Notes under the pieces: generated by a model
What the model saw: only the letters and a program-made list of their open reading frames with translations
Databases searched by the model: none
Told to the model about the DNA's origin: nothing
Source of the DNA: Planctomycetota bacterium
Lineage (GTDB): Bacteria; Planctomycetota; Phycisphaerae; Sedimentisphaerales; Anaerobacaceae
Direction: 5' to 3'
Length of the DNA stretch: 5,201 nucleotides
NCBI GenBank assembly: GCA_022567055.1
Contig: JADFHU010000463.1
Coordinates: 1 to 5,201 of the forward strand
Position numbers and translations under genes: made by a program
In this document: piece after piece, positions 1-5,124 of the stretch
How the letters are laid out: each line of letters opens with the position of its first letter
Position numbering within the stretch: the stretch's first letter is position 1

Positions 1-180
1 GACGATTTCTTCACGCCCAGTCACAAACTCGCTCCGGTTGCGCCATTGGCTGTCAAGAGTGTAGGCAAGAGAAACACGTTCAGGGTCGCGGCTATTCCAA
101 GCGTCCTCGGCGAGCCGCACCTTTTGCTTTGCGGTTTCGATCGTGAAAGGCGGAAAAGGCGGTTTGGAATCGTTAGTCAT
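1..180 (-). CDS. DUF1348 / NTF2-like family protein, N-terminal part
   Basis: An open frame starts at an ATG at 180 and runs off the left edge after 60 codons. It is too short for a usual ORF cut-off, but its product is recognisable. The N-terminus has PPFPPFTIETA, then KVRLAEDAWNSRDPERV, then AYTLDSQWRNRSEF and TGREEIV, which is the typical opening of DUF1348 proteins. These are small (about 150 residue) cone-fold proteins of the NTF2/SnoaL superfamily. Their biochemical role is not established, so I give none. The missing part would hold the rest of the fold. No convincing Shine-Dalgarno precedes the ATG. The start follows the attC-like stem-loop at 199-259 by about 20 bp, a spacing usual for a cassette gene. 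Family confidence is high; function is unknown. Confidence 0.85.
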   Translation of the reverse strand, partial: MTNDSKPPFPPFTIETAKQKVRLAEDAWNSRDPERVSLAYTLDSQWRNRSEFVTGREEIV

Positions 181-198
181 ATTCGTATGGAGTTAGAA

Positions 199-259
199 GG
201 CATAACGAACGGGATGAACAGACCGCGTCAGCGGGTATGCTCCATCCCGATGTTATCAG
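199..259 (-). other. attC-like stem-loop (candidate integron recombination site)
   Basis: Read on the minus strand, the outer arm is CTGATAAC (259-252), overlapping the TGA stop of the MotA-like gene. It is followed by a 2-nt spacer, an inner arm CGGGATG (249-243), an imperfect apical hairpin (ACCGC at 222-226 against GCGGGT at 231-236, with one unpaired G), the inner arm complement CATCCCG (216-210), a 3-nt spacer and the outer arm GTTATGCC (206-199). This matches the attC order R''-L''-apex-L'-R', with AAC/GTT at the outer boxes, extrahelical bases and about 60 bp in length. The outer arms pair over five bases (ATAAC/GTTAT), as expected when R' comes from the next cassette. The spacers are shorter than the usual 5-6 nt, and GTTATGC departs by one base from GTTRRRY. 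A simple transcription-ending hairpin is the main alternative, although no T-tract follows. Confidence 0.45.
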
Positions 260-711
260 TTAAATGTTTTAATTGCTGATTCAATTTTGTGTGCCGCTGG
301 GCGAAAAAAGCACTCGCTTAGGAAAACAGCATAGAACAATGTCAGGGCAATTCTAGACAACCCTGGAAGTATATCTGTCATATCAGACAGATTATTTGCC
401 ATTTGGATGAAGCCAATAAGCGATCCAAATGCACCACCCGCGTAAAGGTATGAGATAAGGTATCGATGCACTTGCGCGCTCCTGCGTAGAGAAGTGCCGT
501 CTGAGGGCATCGAAACGAGCACACGTAAAGACGATACTGCACTCAGCAAGTCACGGACGCCACAAGATATGAGCGAAAGGCCGAGTGCGATGCCAACTAC
601 TATTATGAGCAACGGGAAGAAAACGAAGCTCTGCGCACTGCCACCGCCAATACCGATTGATCCGAATACGAGTGTCATTGTAATAACTAGTCCGACCAAG
701 GCTGACACCAT
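256..711 (-). CDS. Small MotA/TolQ/ExbB-like proton-channel family membrane protein
   Basis: The 151-residue product has four predicted membrane segments, at about residues 3-23, 29-50, 86-104 and 118-137. The N-terminal pair (GLVITMTLVFGSIGIGGGS, then FFPLLIIVVGIALG) resembles TM1-TM2 of MotA. GGAFGSLIGFIQMANNLSD followed by LPGLSRIALTLFYAVFLSE resembles the conserved TM3-TM4 of MotA/TolQ/ExbB, including a Pro (P116) and a Thr-rich-face position (T124). MotA is nearly twice as long; here the cytoplasmic stretch between TM2 and TM3 is only about 35 residues. MotA-type proteins form pentamers that pass ions around a MotB/TolR-like partner. No partner is encoded in this window. The start is well supported by AAGGAG six bases upstream of the ATG. 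The stop codon lies inside the attC-like arm CTGATAAC. Family assignment is fairly sure; the function as a working stator or channel is inference. Confidence 0.75.
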   Translation of the reverse strand: MVSALVGLVITMTLVFGSIGIGGGSAQSFVFFPLLIIVVGIALGLSLISCGVRDLLSAVSSLRVLVSMPSDGTSLRRSAQVHRYLISYLYAGGAFGSLIGFIQMANNLSDMTDILPGLSRIALTLFYAVFLSECFFRPAAHKIESAIKTFN

Positions 712-717
712 TTCAGA

Positions 718-743
718 CTCCTTTCTGATAACAAGTTATTATA
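718..743 (-). promoter_or_regulatory. -10 box and ribosome binding site of the MotA-like gene
   Basis: On the minus strand, TATAAT lies at 743-738 and AAGGAG at 723-718, the latter six bases before the ATG at 711. No good -35 hexamer is found at the right distance. Instead a GATAACA/TGTTATC dyad (753-759 and 773-779) covers that position, which would suit an activator or repressor site. One more GTTATCAG copy lies between the -10 box and the ribosome site. If the cassette idea is right, this promoter sits at the upstream edge of the cassette. Confidence 0.5.
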
Positions 744-745
744 GA

Positions 746-851
746 GTTTCCTGATAACATGCGGTATTTGAGTGTTATCGAGTTAGAAAATGGCAGATAT
801 CGGTCACTTTCTCGGGCCTAAGGCTGTCTCTTTTGGGTGTTATCAGGAAAC
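746..851. repeat. Perfect 14-bp inverted repeat bounding 106 bp
   Basis: GTTTCCTGATAACA at 746-759 is repeated in exact inverse at 838-851. Its core CTGATAAC also occurs at 725-732 and, inverted, at 252-259, so four copies of this 8-mer lie in about 600 bp. A fifth, diverged GTTATCG copy lies at 774-780. The interior shows no coding frame and no strong inner inverted arms. It could be a degenerate recombination site of an upstream cassette, a miniature mobile element, or a regulator-binding region for the MotA-like gene. The repeat itself is certain; its meaning is not. Confidence 0.8.
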
Positions 852-952
852 CCGTTTTCACCGGAGTTTACCCATTTCTTCTGAAAACTGATACCATTTC
901 TCTGCTCTTCACCCTTCACCCTTTTCTTTGTTGCGTCCAAGCCCCAACTTCC

Positions 953-999
953 GGGTCACATGTGACACGGGTGATCCATCATTGGGTCACCCGTGACAC
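953..999. promoter_or_regulatory. Two tandem 16-bp dyad sites, possible operator pair
   Basis: GGGTCACATGTGACAC at 953-968 and GGGTCACCCGTGACAC at 984-999 match at 14 of 16 positions. The first contains the perfect palindrome GTCACATGTGAC. Their centres are 31 bp apart, close to three helical turns, so a dimeric regulator would bind both on the same face. The two also form a larger inverted pair, CACGGGTGA (966-974) with TCACCCGTG (987-995), which could instead fold as a hairpin in RNA. No gene start lies close by, so the target is unknown. Confidence 0.4.
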
Positions 1000-1189
1000 A
1001 AATCGGCCCTTAGGCCACCGGCGGCGCGGTCACGTCTCGCTCGCTATCACGTGGTCTAGCAATCAGTTAGCTCGTCTGCGCCCGTTCCGGAAAACCAGTG
1101 GCACGGTTCTTGCTCAGTTCGCCCTAAGTTACCATTGGGGAGAACCCGGAATCATGTGATAGTCATCGCCTACTATCTCAGCGTCGCGG

Positions 1190-1242
1190 CGGCCCCCGAA
1201 GTGCAGTTCGCCCCTTATAAGGGGAGGGGGCCGTCTATTTTT
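1190..1242 (+). terminator. Branched GC-rich stem-loop followed by a T-run
   Basis: CGGCCCCC at 1190-1197 pairs with GGGGGCCG at 1226-1233. Inside it lies the perfect palindrome CCCCTTATAAGGGG (1211-1224). On the plus strand the stem is followed by TCTATTTTT. This looks like an intrinsic terminator for rightward transcription, yet no plus-strand gene precedes it. It could end an unannotated small RNA from the 860-1190 stretch, or be a structural element unrelated to termination. It has no T-tract when read leftwards. Confidence 0.35.
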
Positions 1243-1350
1243 GCCCACCTCTCGCAGAGATAGACAAGACCGCAGAGAGATCACCTCACTCTTCACCTTT
1301 CACACTTCAGCCTTAGCTCTTCATCCCCATACTCGCTCTCCTTTCAAAAG

Positions 1351-1385
1351 CAGTGATCAGTGGTCAGTAATCAGTGATCAGTAAC
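1351..1385. repeat. Degenerate 7-bp tandem repeat (CAGTRRT)
   Basis: Five units follow one another: CAGTGAT, CAGTGGT, CAGTAAT, CAGTGAT and CAGTAAC. Related low-complexity DNA continues as CGAACACC/CGAATACC up to about 1410, and a CTAATCA doublet appears at 1448-1461. Each unit differs by one or two bases, as in slipped-strand minisatellites. There is no spacer structure, so it is not a CRISPR array. Confidence 0.85.
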
Positions 1386-1488
1386 CGAACACCAACACCG
1401 AATACCGAGCCCTAGATCTCATTCTGTCTAAGGATCTACGCCAAGGACTAATCACTAATCAAGCTCTGACCCCAAGCTCTCATCCTAC

Positions 1489-3237
1489 TTATGGTCGGAT
1501 TTCGTCGCCAATGACGCGGATTTCTTTCCAAGCTACCCAAGATGGACTACTGATGGTCCGGATGCGGATTTGCCCGACGTTTTCCAGAGACACATCCGGC
1601 TTGAATACCAGCCATTCGTTGTCGGCGGTCGTGCCGGCGAATCCATGAACCGTGGTGTATGCATCCGTGCTGGAGAGGCGGGTCTGAATGTAATGGAGCG
1701 TGTCCCCTTCCGGCCATTGCGCGACCAGCAGGCGTATTTCAGTGATCCGATAGGTGCCTTGCAGATCGATTTCGATCCATTGCACGGGGGATGCGCCCGC
1801 GCCCCATTGCGTAGCGGGATTGTCGTCCACTGCCTGCGATGGGGGTTCTTCCGGTAAGCTGCTGGAAGCGCGCACCGGTTTGTTGTAAGCCACGTTGTTG
1901 TTGGGAAGGTCAACTTCTATGCAGGGGTCAGGCTGGTTTCGAGGGGCGAACAGTTCGAGAAGATAATCATCTTCATCTACCAGCCCCCATGTGCGATCCC
2001 CGACGTCGGCCGCAGCCGGGTAATACGTCCAATACAACCAGCCATCAAAACCCAACTGACAGGATTCGGACATCCACCGGGTGGTCACTCTCGCTGCCGT
2101 TTCTGGATCTTCATACAGGTGGCGAAAGGCACCGTATTCGCCCAGGATGATCGGCTTGATCGTATAACCTATCATTCCAAATCCCTCGGCATGGGCCAGC
2201 AGGCTAATCGACCCCGAATACGCGTGGAAATCAAAGAAATCCAAGTCTGCTCTTTCCAGCAGGGAAGCCGTTTCCACGTACCACTCTGGAGCGACCAGTT
2301 CAGGGACGAAGAATCCCATCGTGACCAGCGCGCTTGTGTCGTGCAAAAGGATCTCTTCCTTCACCTGAGCGATATAGTAGATGATGCCGTCACTGACCAT
2401 CTGCTCCTTTTGCTGCAGGTCGTTCATGTCATAAAAACCTGTGGTGGTCTCGACGATGCCACTGGCTAGAGAGAGCGGTGGCTGGTCCCGGAACATCCAC
2501 TGCTCATTGACCAACTGCCAGGCCAGTACGGCATCAAAGGCGGCATGCCGGTCGACCAGACCGGTTAACAGGTCGCGCCAATAACGCCGGGTGGCGGAGA
2601 TGGCCCATCGATGCAAGTAGTATGAGTTACGATAGCCGGAAAAGTCCTCGCCTGCGCCGCGATTGGCTTCGTCCGCATAGCCACCGGCATCGGGCAAATC
2701 ATTGGACGTAAAGAGGAGATAGACACTGGCCTCTCTGGCTGCCTGCATCATGTCCGCGATGTTGTCCAGATAGGCTGGATTAAGCCCCGGCTCGTTCACG
2801 TTGGCAATGCAGCCCGGTCCCCAGTTGCAGTGATCGAGGAAAACGCGCACACTGTTGTAACCCAGGCTCCCCAGGTGAGTAAAATCGTCACGCGTGCGCT
2901 GAGGGTCGTATGTACCAACATGCAGCAGTATGTTCGTGTACGTGTCCCCTACTGGGACAAAAACGTAGTTCACCCCGCGCGGGGTGAATTTCTCTCCACT
3001 CTGTTTGTCGTAAAACTCTCCCTGACCGTCCACCTGGCGCACAGCAATGCGATGTTCCGCCTGGGGCCGTGCGGTATGGGAAGGGGCCGGCGTCGCAGGC
3101 CGTCTTGCGACCGGCACAAGATTTGACGGAAAGGTCGCAGTTGGTTCCGACGAAGCTGCAGGGACACGGTACACCACCATGACCGATATCGTCAGCATCA
3201 ATCCAGCAATTATCGGCAACGACTTTCTGCAACGCAT
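1489..3237 (-). CDS. Secreted GH5-like glycoside hydrolase with C-terminal F5/8C (discoidin) domain
   Basis: The 582-residue protein begins with a signal sequence: basic MRCRKS, a hydrophobic core at about 8-23, and a possible cut near VPAASS. A Pro/Ala/Thr-rich linker follows at about 31-65. Residues 70-435 read as a GH5/cellulase-superfamily (beta/alpha)8 barrel. Visible landmarks are R131 in NSVRVFL, the acid/base pair N244-E245 in WQLVNEQW, H338 and Y340 in FDFHAYS, the nucleophile E367 in ILGEYG, and W403 in WLYWTYY. Residues about 446-577 form an F5/8 type C (CBM32-like) domain: NVAYNKPVRASSS, AVDDNPATQWGAG, QWIEIDL. It should cleave a beta-linked polysaccharide outside the cell; the exact substrate (mannan, glucan or other) cannot be read off. 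Cys137 and Cys143 may form a disulfide. The ATG at 3237 has only a weak AGAGAG ribosome site. The gene stands alone, with its own promoter. Confidence 0.85.
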   Translation of the reverse strand: MRCRKSLPIIAGLMLTISVMVVYRVPAASSEPTATFPSNLVPVARRPATPAPSHTARPQAEHRIAVRQVDGQGEFYDKQSGEKFTPRGVNYVFVPVGDTYTNILLHVGTYDPQRTRDDFTHLGSLGYNSVRVFLDHCNWGPGCIANVNEPGLNPAYLDNIADMMQAAREASVYLLFTSNDLPDAGGYADEANRGAGEDFSGYRNSYYLHRWAISATRRYWRDLLTGLVDRHAAFDAVLAWQLVNEQWMFRDQPPLSLASGIVETTTGFYDMNDLQQKEQMVSDGIIYYIAQVKEEILLHDTSALVTMGFFVPELVAPEWYVETASLLERADLDFFDFHAYSGSISLLAHAEGFGMIGYTIKPIILGEYGAFRHLYEDPETAARVTTRWMSESCQLGFDGWLYWTYYPAAADVGDRTWGLVDEDDYLLELFAPRNQPDPCIEVDLPNNNVAYNKPVRASSSLPEEPPSQAVDDNPATQWGAGASPVQWIEIDLQGTYRITEIRLLVAQWPEGDTLHYIQTRLSSTDAYTTVHGFAGTTADNEWLVFKPDVSLENVGQIRIRTISSPSWVAWKEIRVIGDEIRP

Positions 3238-3264
3238 GTTGTTCTCTCTGCTTTGGCATCGATC

Positions 3265-3298
3265 TAGCGGTGAACACGTTATTATATGCTTTTACCGC
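3265..3298 (-). promoter_or_regulatory. Candidate promoter of the glycosidase gene, bracketed by inverted arms
   Basis: A consensus TATAAT lies on the minus strand at 3286-3281, which would give a leader of about 37 bases. A convincing -35 hexamer is not visible, so an activator may be needed. The -10 box sits between GCGGTGAA (3267-3274) and TTTACCGC (3291-3298), inverted arms with one mismatch. TAGCGGTGA at 3265-3273 is identical to part of the second hip operator (5116-5124). Confidence 0.5.
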
Positions 3299-3427
3299 CA
3301 ACACCCACAGGACGAACTCAAAACTCCCCCTTTCCCACAAAAGACGGCCACAATGGTGTGTTCGCTAAACCGCTAACATGCAGATACTTATGCAACGTTG
3401 GGGTGAACAGTCGCAGTCCATACGTTG

Positions 3428-4378
3428 TCATCCTAATCCCAGTCTGGTTGCGCGTTCGCGCAGCAGGTCATGATAAAGGGCCTTCTCCTCCTCCGCCAGG
3501 AAACTGACACCAATGGTCTCCTGCCAGCCGGCCAGTGAACGCTGAAGCCCCCGTAACACGTTCTCCAGCGTTTTGTCGGTCAATTCCAAACGCTCTTGGG
3601 CATAGTAACGAAGCCAGGCTTGGGCGCTCAGGCTTTTCTTGTTGCCCTTCAGGGGCAGAGCCACTTCTTCGATTTCGCTCAATGGTTTACCCAATGCTTG
3701 AAACGCGATCGTTGTGTTGATGAGGTCGTAGGCGGGCGAGAGTTCGATCTTGCCATTGCGGGTAATCAAGGAGAAGTTCTTCAGATGCATGTCCTCGTTG
3801 CCGGTGAGAAAGTTGAACAGGCTTCGTCGCAGCAGTTCGACCTTTTCCACGGCGGGAAAGGTGCAGTGGCGATCGAGGATGAGTACCAGCCGCTCCATGC
3901 TGGAGTCGTACTTGGTGTCCCGTGTCCGTTGGCTCAACTGGGCGAAGTCTTCGACGGCCAACTTCCGGTTGTGTCCCACCCGGTCAAAGCGCCGGACAAA
4001 GTAGGAGAGACTCCCATCCTGGGAATAGACCAGGCCATGCAGGGGGACCTCAATGCCGGCTGCCTGAGCCAGATGCATGGTCAGGGCCTCGTTCTCAGGG
4101 AGATGAGGATAGATGGCGTGCTGCGGCTTGATGATGTAGCGTGCGCGTCGGTCACTCAGGCTGAAGGTCTCTTGTGTGACATTGAGAACCGTGCTCAGCT
4201 TGGGTTGGATGCCCTGCACCGAGATCTTTCCGGCCCGCAGGACCGCCTCCTGTCGCTGTTGTTCGGCGCTGTAGGGAAAATCCTTCAGGTCCCTCAAACG
4301 GGGCGACAAGAGGCGGAGGCCCGCCTGGCTGTAGCGGCCTTCGGAGCATTCTCCCAGCGTGATTGGACAGCGATTCAT
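3428..4378 (-). CDS. hipT: HipT, HipA-like serine/threonine kinase toxin of a HipBST system
   Basis: The 316-residue protein matches the kinase core of HipA but lacks the N-terminal subdomain, which is encoded separately by the gene before it. It opens with the family signature CPIT and RYSQAGLRLLS. Kinase landmarks are the Gly-rich loop region GKISVQGIQPKLS (50-62), the ATP-binding lysine K84 in YIIKPQ, E97 in PENEALT, the catalytic D196 and metal-binding N201 in GNEDMHLKNFS, and D218 in SPAYDLIN. E. coli HipT phosphorylates tryptophanyl-tRNA synthetase and stops translation; a tRNA synthetase target here is inferred. The E. coli enzyme autophosphorylates two serines in an SIS motif. The matching stretch here is K51-I52-S53, with only one serine. 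The start overlaps the hipS stop by ATGA, so translation is probably coupled. Length is close to known HipT (about 335). I see no clear terminator behind it. Confidence 0.88.
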   Translation of the reverse strand: MNRCPITLGECSEGRYSQAGLRLLSPRLRDLKDFPYSAEQQRQEAVLRAGKISVQGIQPKLSTVLNVTQETFSLSDRRARYIIKPQHAIYPHLPENEALTMHLAQAAGIEVPLHGLVYSQDGSLSYFVRRFDRVGHNRKLAVEDFAQLSQRTRDTKYDSSMERLVLILDRHCTFPAVEKVELLRRSLFNFLTGNEDMHLKNFSLITRNGKIELSPAYDLINTTIAFQALGKPLSEIEEVALPLKGNKKSLSAQAWLRYYAQERLELTDKTLENVLRGLQRSLAGWQETIGVSFLAEEEKALYHDLLRERATRLGLG

Positions 4379-4689
4379 GCGGTGGCAGCTTCTATGGTGA
4401 CGGCGCCGACGGTGTCTTTGCCCACCGCGATCAACTGCGCGAAGGCGTCGGTTCGGTCGATCTTGTTCTGACGCAGCAAGCCTTCTAGCATGTCTCCCTC
4501 CGGCAGGAGCCCTTCAAAGAATGCGGGGAGTCCAGCAAATCGATGTTCGCGTGGAGCGAGGGGAAGGGTTAAAGAGACGGGTGGCCCGTCATAGTCTTCG
4601 TCATAGCGGAACAGGCAATCCCCTGCCGGCCGTTCCTCCAGCAGCGTGCCTGCGAAGGTCCCATGCACATAGACCCGCGCCTGCCTCAT
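4375..4689 (-). CDS. hipS: HipS, small antitoxin homologous to the HipA N-terminal subdomain
   Basis: The chosen start (ATG at 4689) gives 104 residues, close to E. coli HipS (about 103). It overlaps the hipB stop by ATGA and has GGAGAGG seven bases upstream (4703-4697). An earlier in-frame ATG at 4740 would add 17 residues and overlap hipB by 55 bp, so it is rejected. Family motifs are VYVHGTFAGTL (7-17), LFRYDEDYDGPPVSLTLPL (26-44), AFFEGLLPEG (56-65), LLRQNKIDR (71-79) and AVGKDTVGAV (88-97). In HipBST systems HipS, not HipB, neutralises the toxin; in E. coli it pushes a conserved tryptophan into the HipT active site. This protein contains no tryptophan at all. The residue after LLPEG is Asp66. 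The blocking residue must therefore differ, or inhibition works another way. Gene identity is solid. Confidence 0.86.
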   Translation of the reverse strand: MRQARVYVHGTFAGTLLEERPAGDCLFRYDEDYDGPPVSLTLPLAPREHRFAGLPAFFEGLLPEGDMLEGLLRQNKIDRTDAFAQLIAVGKDTVGAVTIEAATA

Positions 4690-4958
4690 GTGTCGCCCTC
4701 TCCGTTGCCTTGGGAGTCGCCCTGTTGTTGCGCCTGCCACTGCTCCATCAATGGGCTATCGAGAAGCAGACGAATGTTGAGCACACGGCAGACCTTGGTC
4801 AGGGTATCGAGGCGGACGGAGGTCTTGCCCTTTTCGAGGTCGAAGACTGCGGTCTTGCCCACGCCCGCCATGTCGGCGAGGCCGCGCTGGCTCAGGCCGC
4901 TCTGCTTGCGGTGGAAGCGGATGACCGCGCCGATGTCCTGTACATGCTGTGGTTCCAT
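4686..4958 (-). CDS. hipB: HipB-type HTH repressor of the hipBST operon
   Basis: The 90-residue protein is a Cro/C1-type (XRE) helix-turn-helix regulator, first gene of the operon. The HTH fold spans about residues 7-66. Helices 2-3 lie around LSQRGLADMAGVGKTAVFDLEKGK, and VRLDTLTKVCRVLNI follows, as in HipB relatives. The C-terminal tail (MEQWQAQQQG and a Gly/Asp/Glu-rich end) is polar and probably flexible. In HipBST, HipB dimers bind operators and carry the HipS-HipT complex, giving autorepression. The ATG at 4958 is preferred, with a short GGA eight bases upstream. A GTG at 4964 would add two residues but sits too close to that site. The 3' end overlaps hipS by four bases. The two palindromes upstream are its likely binding sites. 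Confidence 0.86.
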   Translation of the reverse strand: MEPQHVQDIGAVIRFHRKQSGLSQRGLADMAGVGKTAVFDLEKGKTSVRLDTLTKVCRVLNIRLLLDSPLMEQWQAQQQGDSQGNGEGDT

Positions 4959-4973
4959 AGACACTGTCCATAG

Positions 4974-4991
4974 TTACCGTTTTAGCGGTAA
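4974..4991. promoter_or_regulatory. hip operator O1
   Basis: TTACCGTTTTAGCGGTAA is an inverted repeat with 6-bp arms around 6 bp. It begins at the last two bases of the hipB -10 box and covers the expected transcription start, so binding there would block RNA polymerase. It resembles the arm-spacer-arm layout of E. coli HipB operators (TATCC-N8-GGATA), although the bases differ. Confidence 0.7.
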
Positions 4992-5019
4992 TATACTGGT
5001 ATAAATGGTGTATCGTCAA
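4990..5019 (-). promoter_or_regulatory. Promoter of hipB-hipS-hipT
   Basis: On the minus strand, TTGACG (5019-5014) and TATATT (4995-4990) are separated by 18 bp; each matches the sigma-70-type consensus at five of six positions. Transcription would begin near 4983, giving a leader of about 25 bases before the hipB ATG. Operator O1 overlaps its downstream edge. Confidence 0.7.
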
Positions 5020-5046
5020 ATTAGAGTGGGATTATTTACTGTCTTT

Positions 5047-5056
5047 CCGGTAATAT
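5047..5056. promoter_or_regulatory. hip operator half-site between O1 and O2
   Basis: CGGTAATAT at 5048-5056 is identical to the right arm and flank of O1 (4986-4994). No matching left arm precedes it at the O1 spacing. It might serve as a weak third contact for HipB, or be a decayed operator. Confidence 0.35.
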
Positions 5057-5106
5057 TGTCCAGGAATGTGATATTATGTCGGAATATAGAAGGTAACCAC
5101 TATATG

Positions 5107-5124
5107 TTACCGTTATAGCGGTGA
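5107..5124. promoter_or_regulatory. hip operator O2
   Basis: TTACCGTTATAGCGGTGA copies O1 with two changes in 18 bases. The likeness extends to GTTACCG at the left flank and TATA at the right. It lies 133 bp upstream of O1. Two separated operators would allow DNA looping by the HipBST complex. From here to the right edge (about 5129-5201) I see no gene. Confidence 0.65.

Larger units (their letters stand above)
712..1488. other. Long intergenic spacer without a recognisable gene
   Basis: I find no credible coding frame in these roughly 780 bp on either strand. The open frames present have no start context and no recognisable motifs. From left to right the stretch holds the control region of the MotA-like gene, a 14-bp inverted repeat, pyrimidine-rich TTCACCC-type repeats near 907-926 and 1285-1310, paired GTCAC dyads, a GC-rich stem-loop and a run of heptamer repeats. 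Just beyond the glycosidase stop there is a CTAATCA doublet (1448-1461) and a direct repeat CAAGCTCT at 1460-1467 and 1473-1480. I see no clear intrinsic terminator for the glycosidase gene. Such low-complexity filler suggests non-coding DNA, apart from the structured elements listed separately. Confidence 0.7.

Noticed and set aside
256..711. The MotA-like protein as ZorA of a Zorya defence system.
   Set aside because: ZorA has a long cytoplasmic tail and is next to zorB and nuclease/helicase genes. This protein is 151 residues, and no such genes are in the window.
833..1159. A 108-codon plus-strand frame in the spacer.
   Set aside because: It starts without a ribosome site, runs through the dyads and low-complexity DNA, and its product shows no family features.
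1351..1385. The heptamer repeats as a CRISPR array.
   Set aside because: Units are 7 bp and directly adjacent, without spacers.
3393..3427. CAACGT/ACGTTG inverted arms after hipT as its terminator.
   Set aside because: The stem is 6 bp around 23 bases, with no T-tract downstream.
3596..4471. A 291-codon open frame on the plus strand opposite hipT and hipS.
   Set aside because: It lies entirely opposite two genes with clear family motifs, has no recognisable domain of its own, and reads as a mirror frame of GC-rich coding DNA.
3428..4689. hipS and hipT as one hipA gene broken by a frameshift.
   Set aside because: Both parts have intact ends, a clean ATGA junction, the HipT-specific N-terminus (CPIT...YSQAGL) and the sizes known for HipBST, so the split is natural.
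4690..4740. A longer HipS starting at the ATG at 4740.
   Set aside because: It would overlap hipB by 55 bp and add an Arg-rich stretch unlike HipS. The ATG at 4689 has a good ribosome site, an ATGA junction and the expected length.
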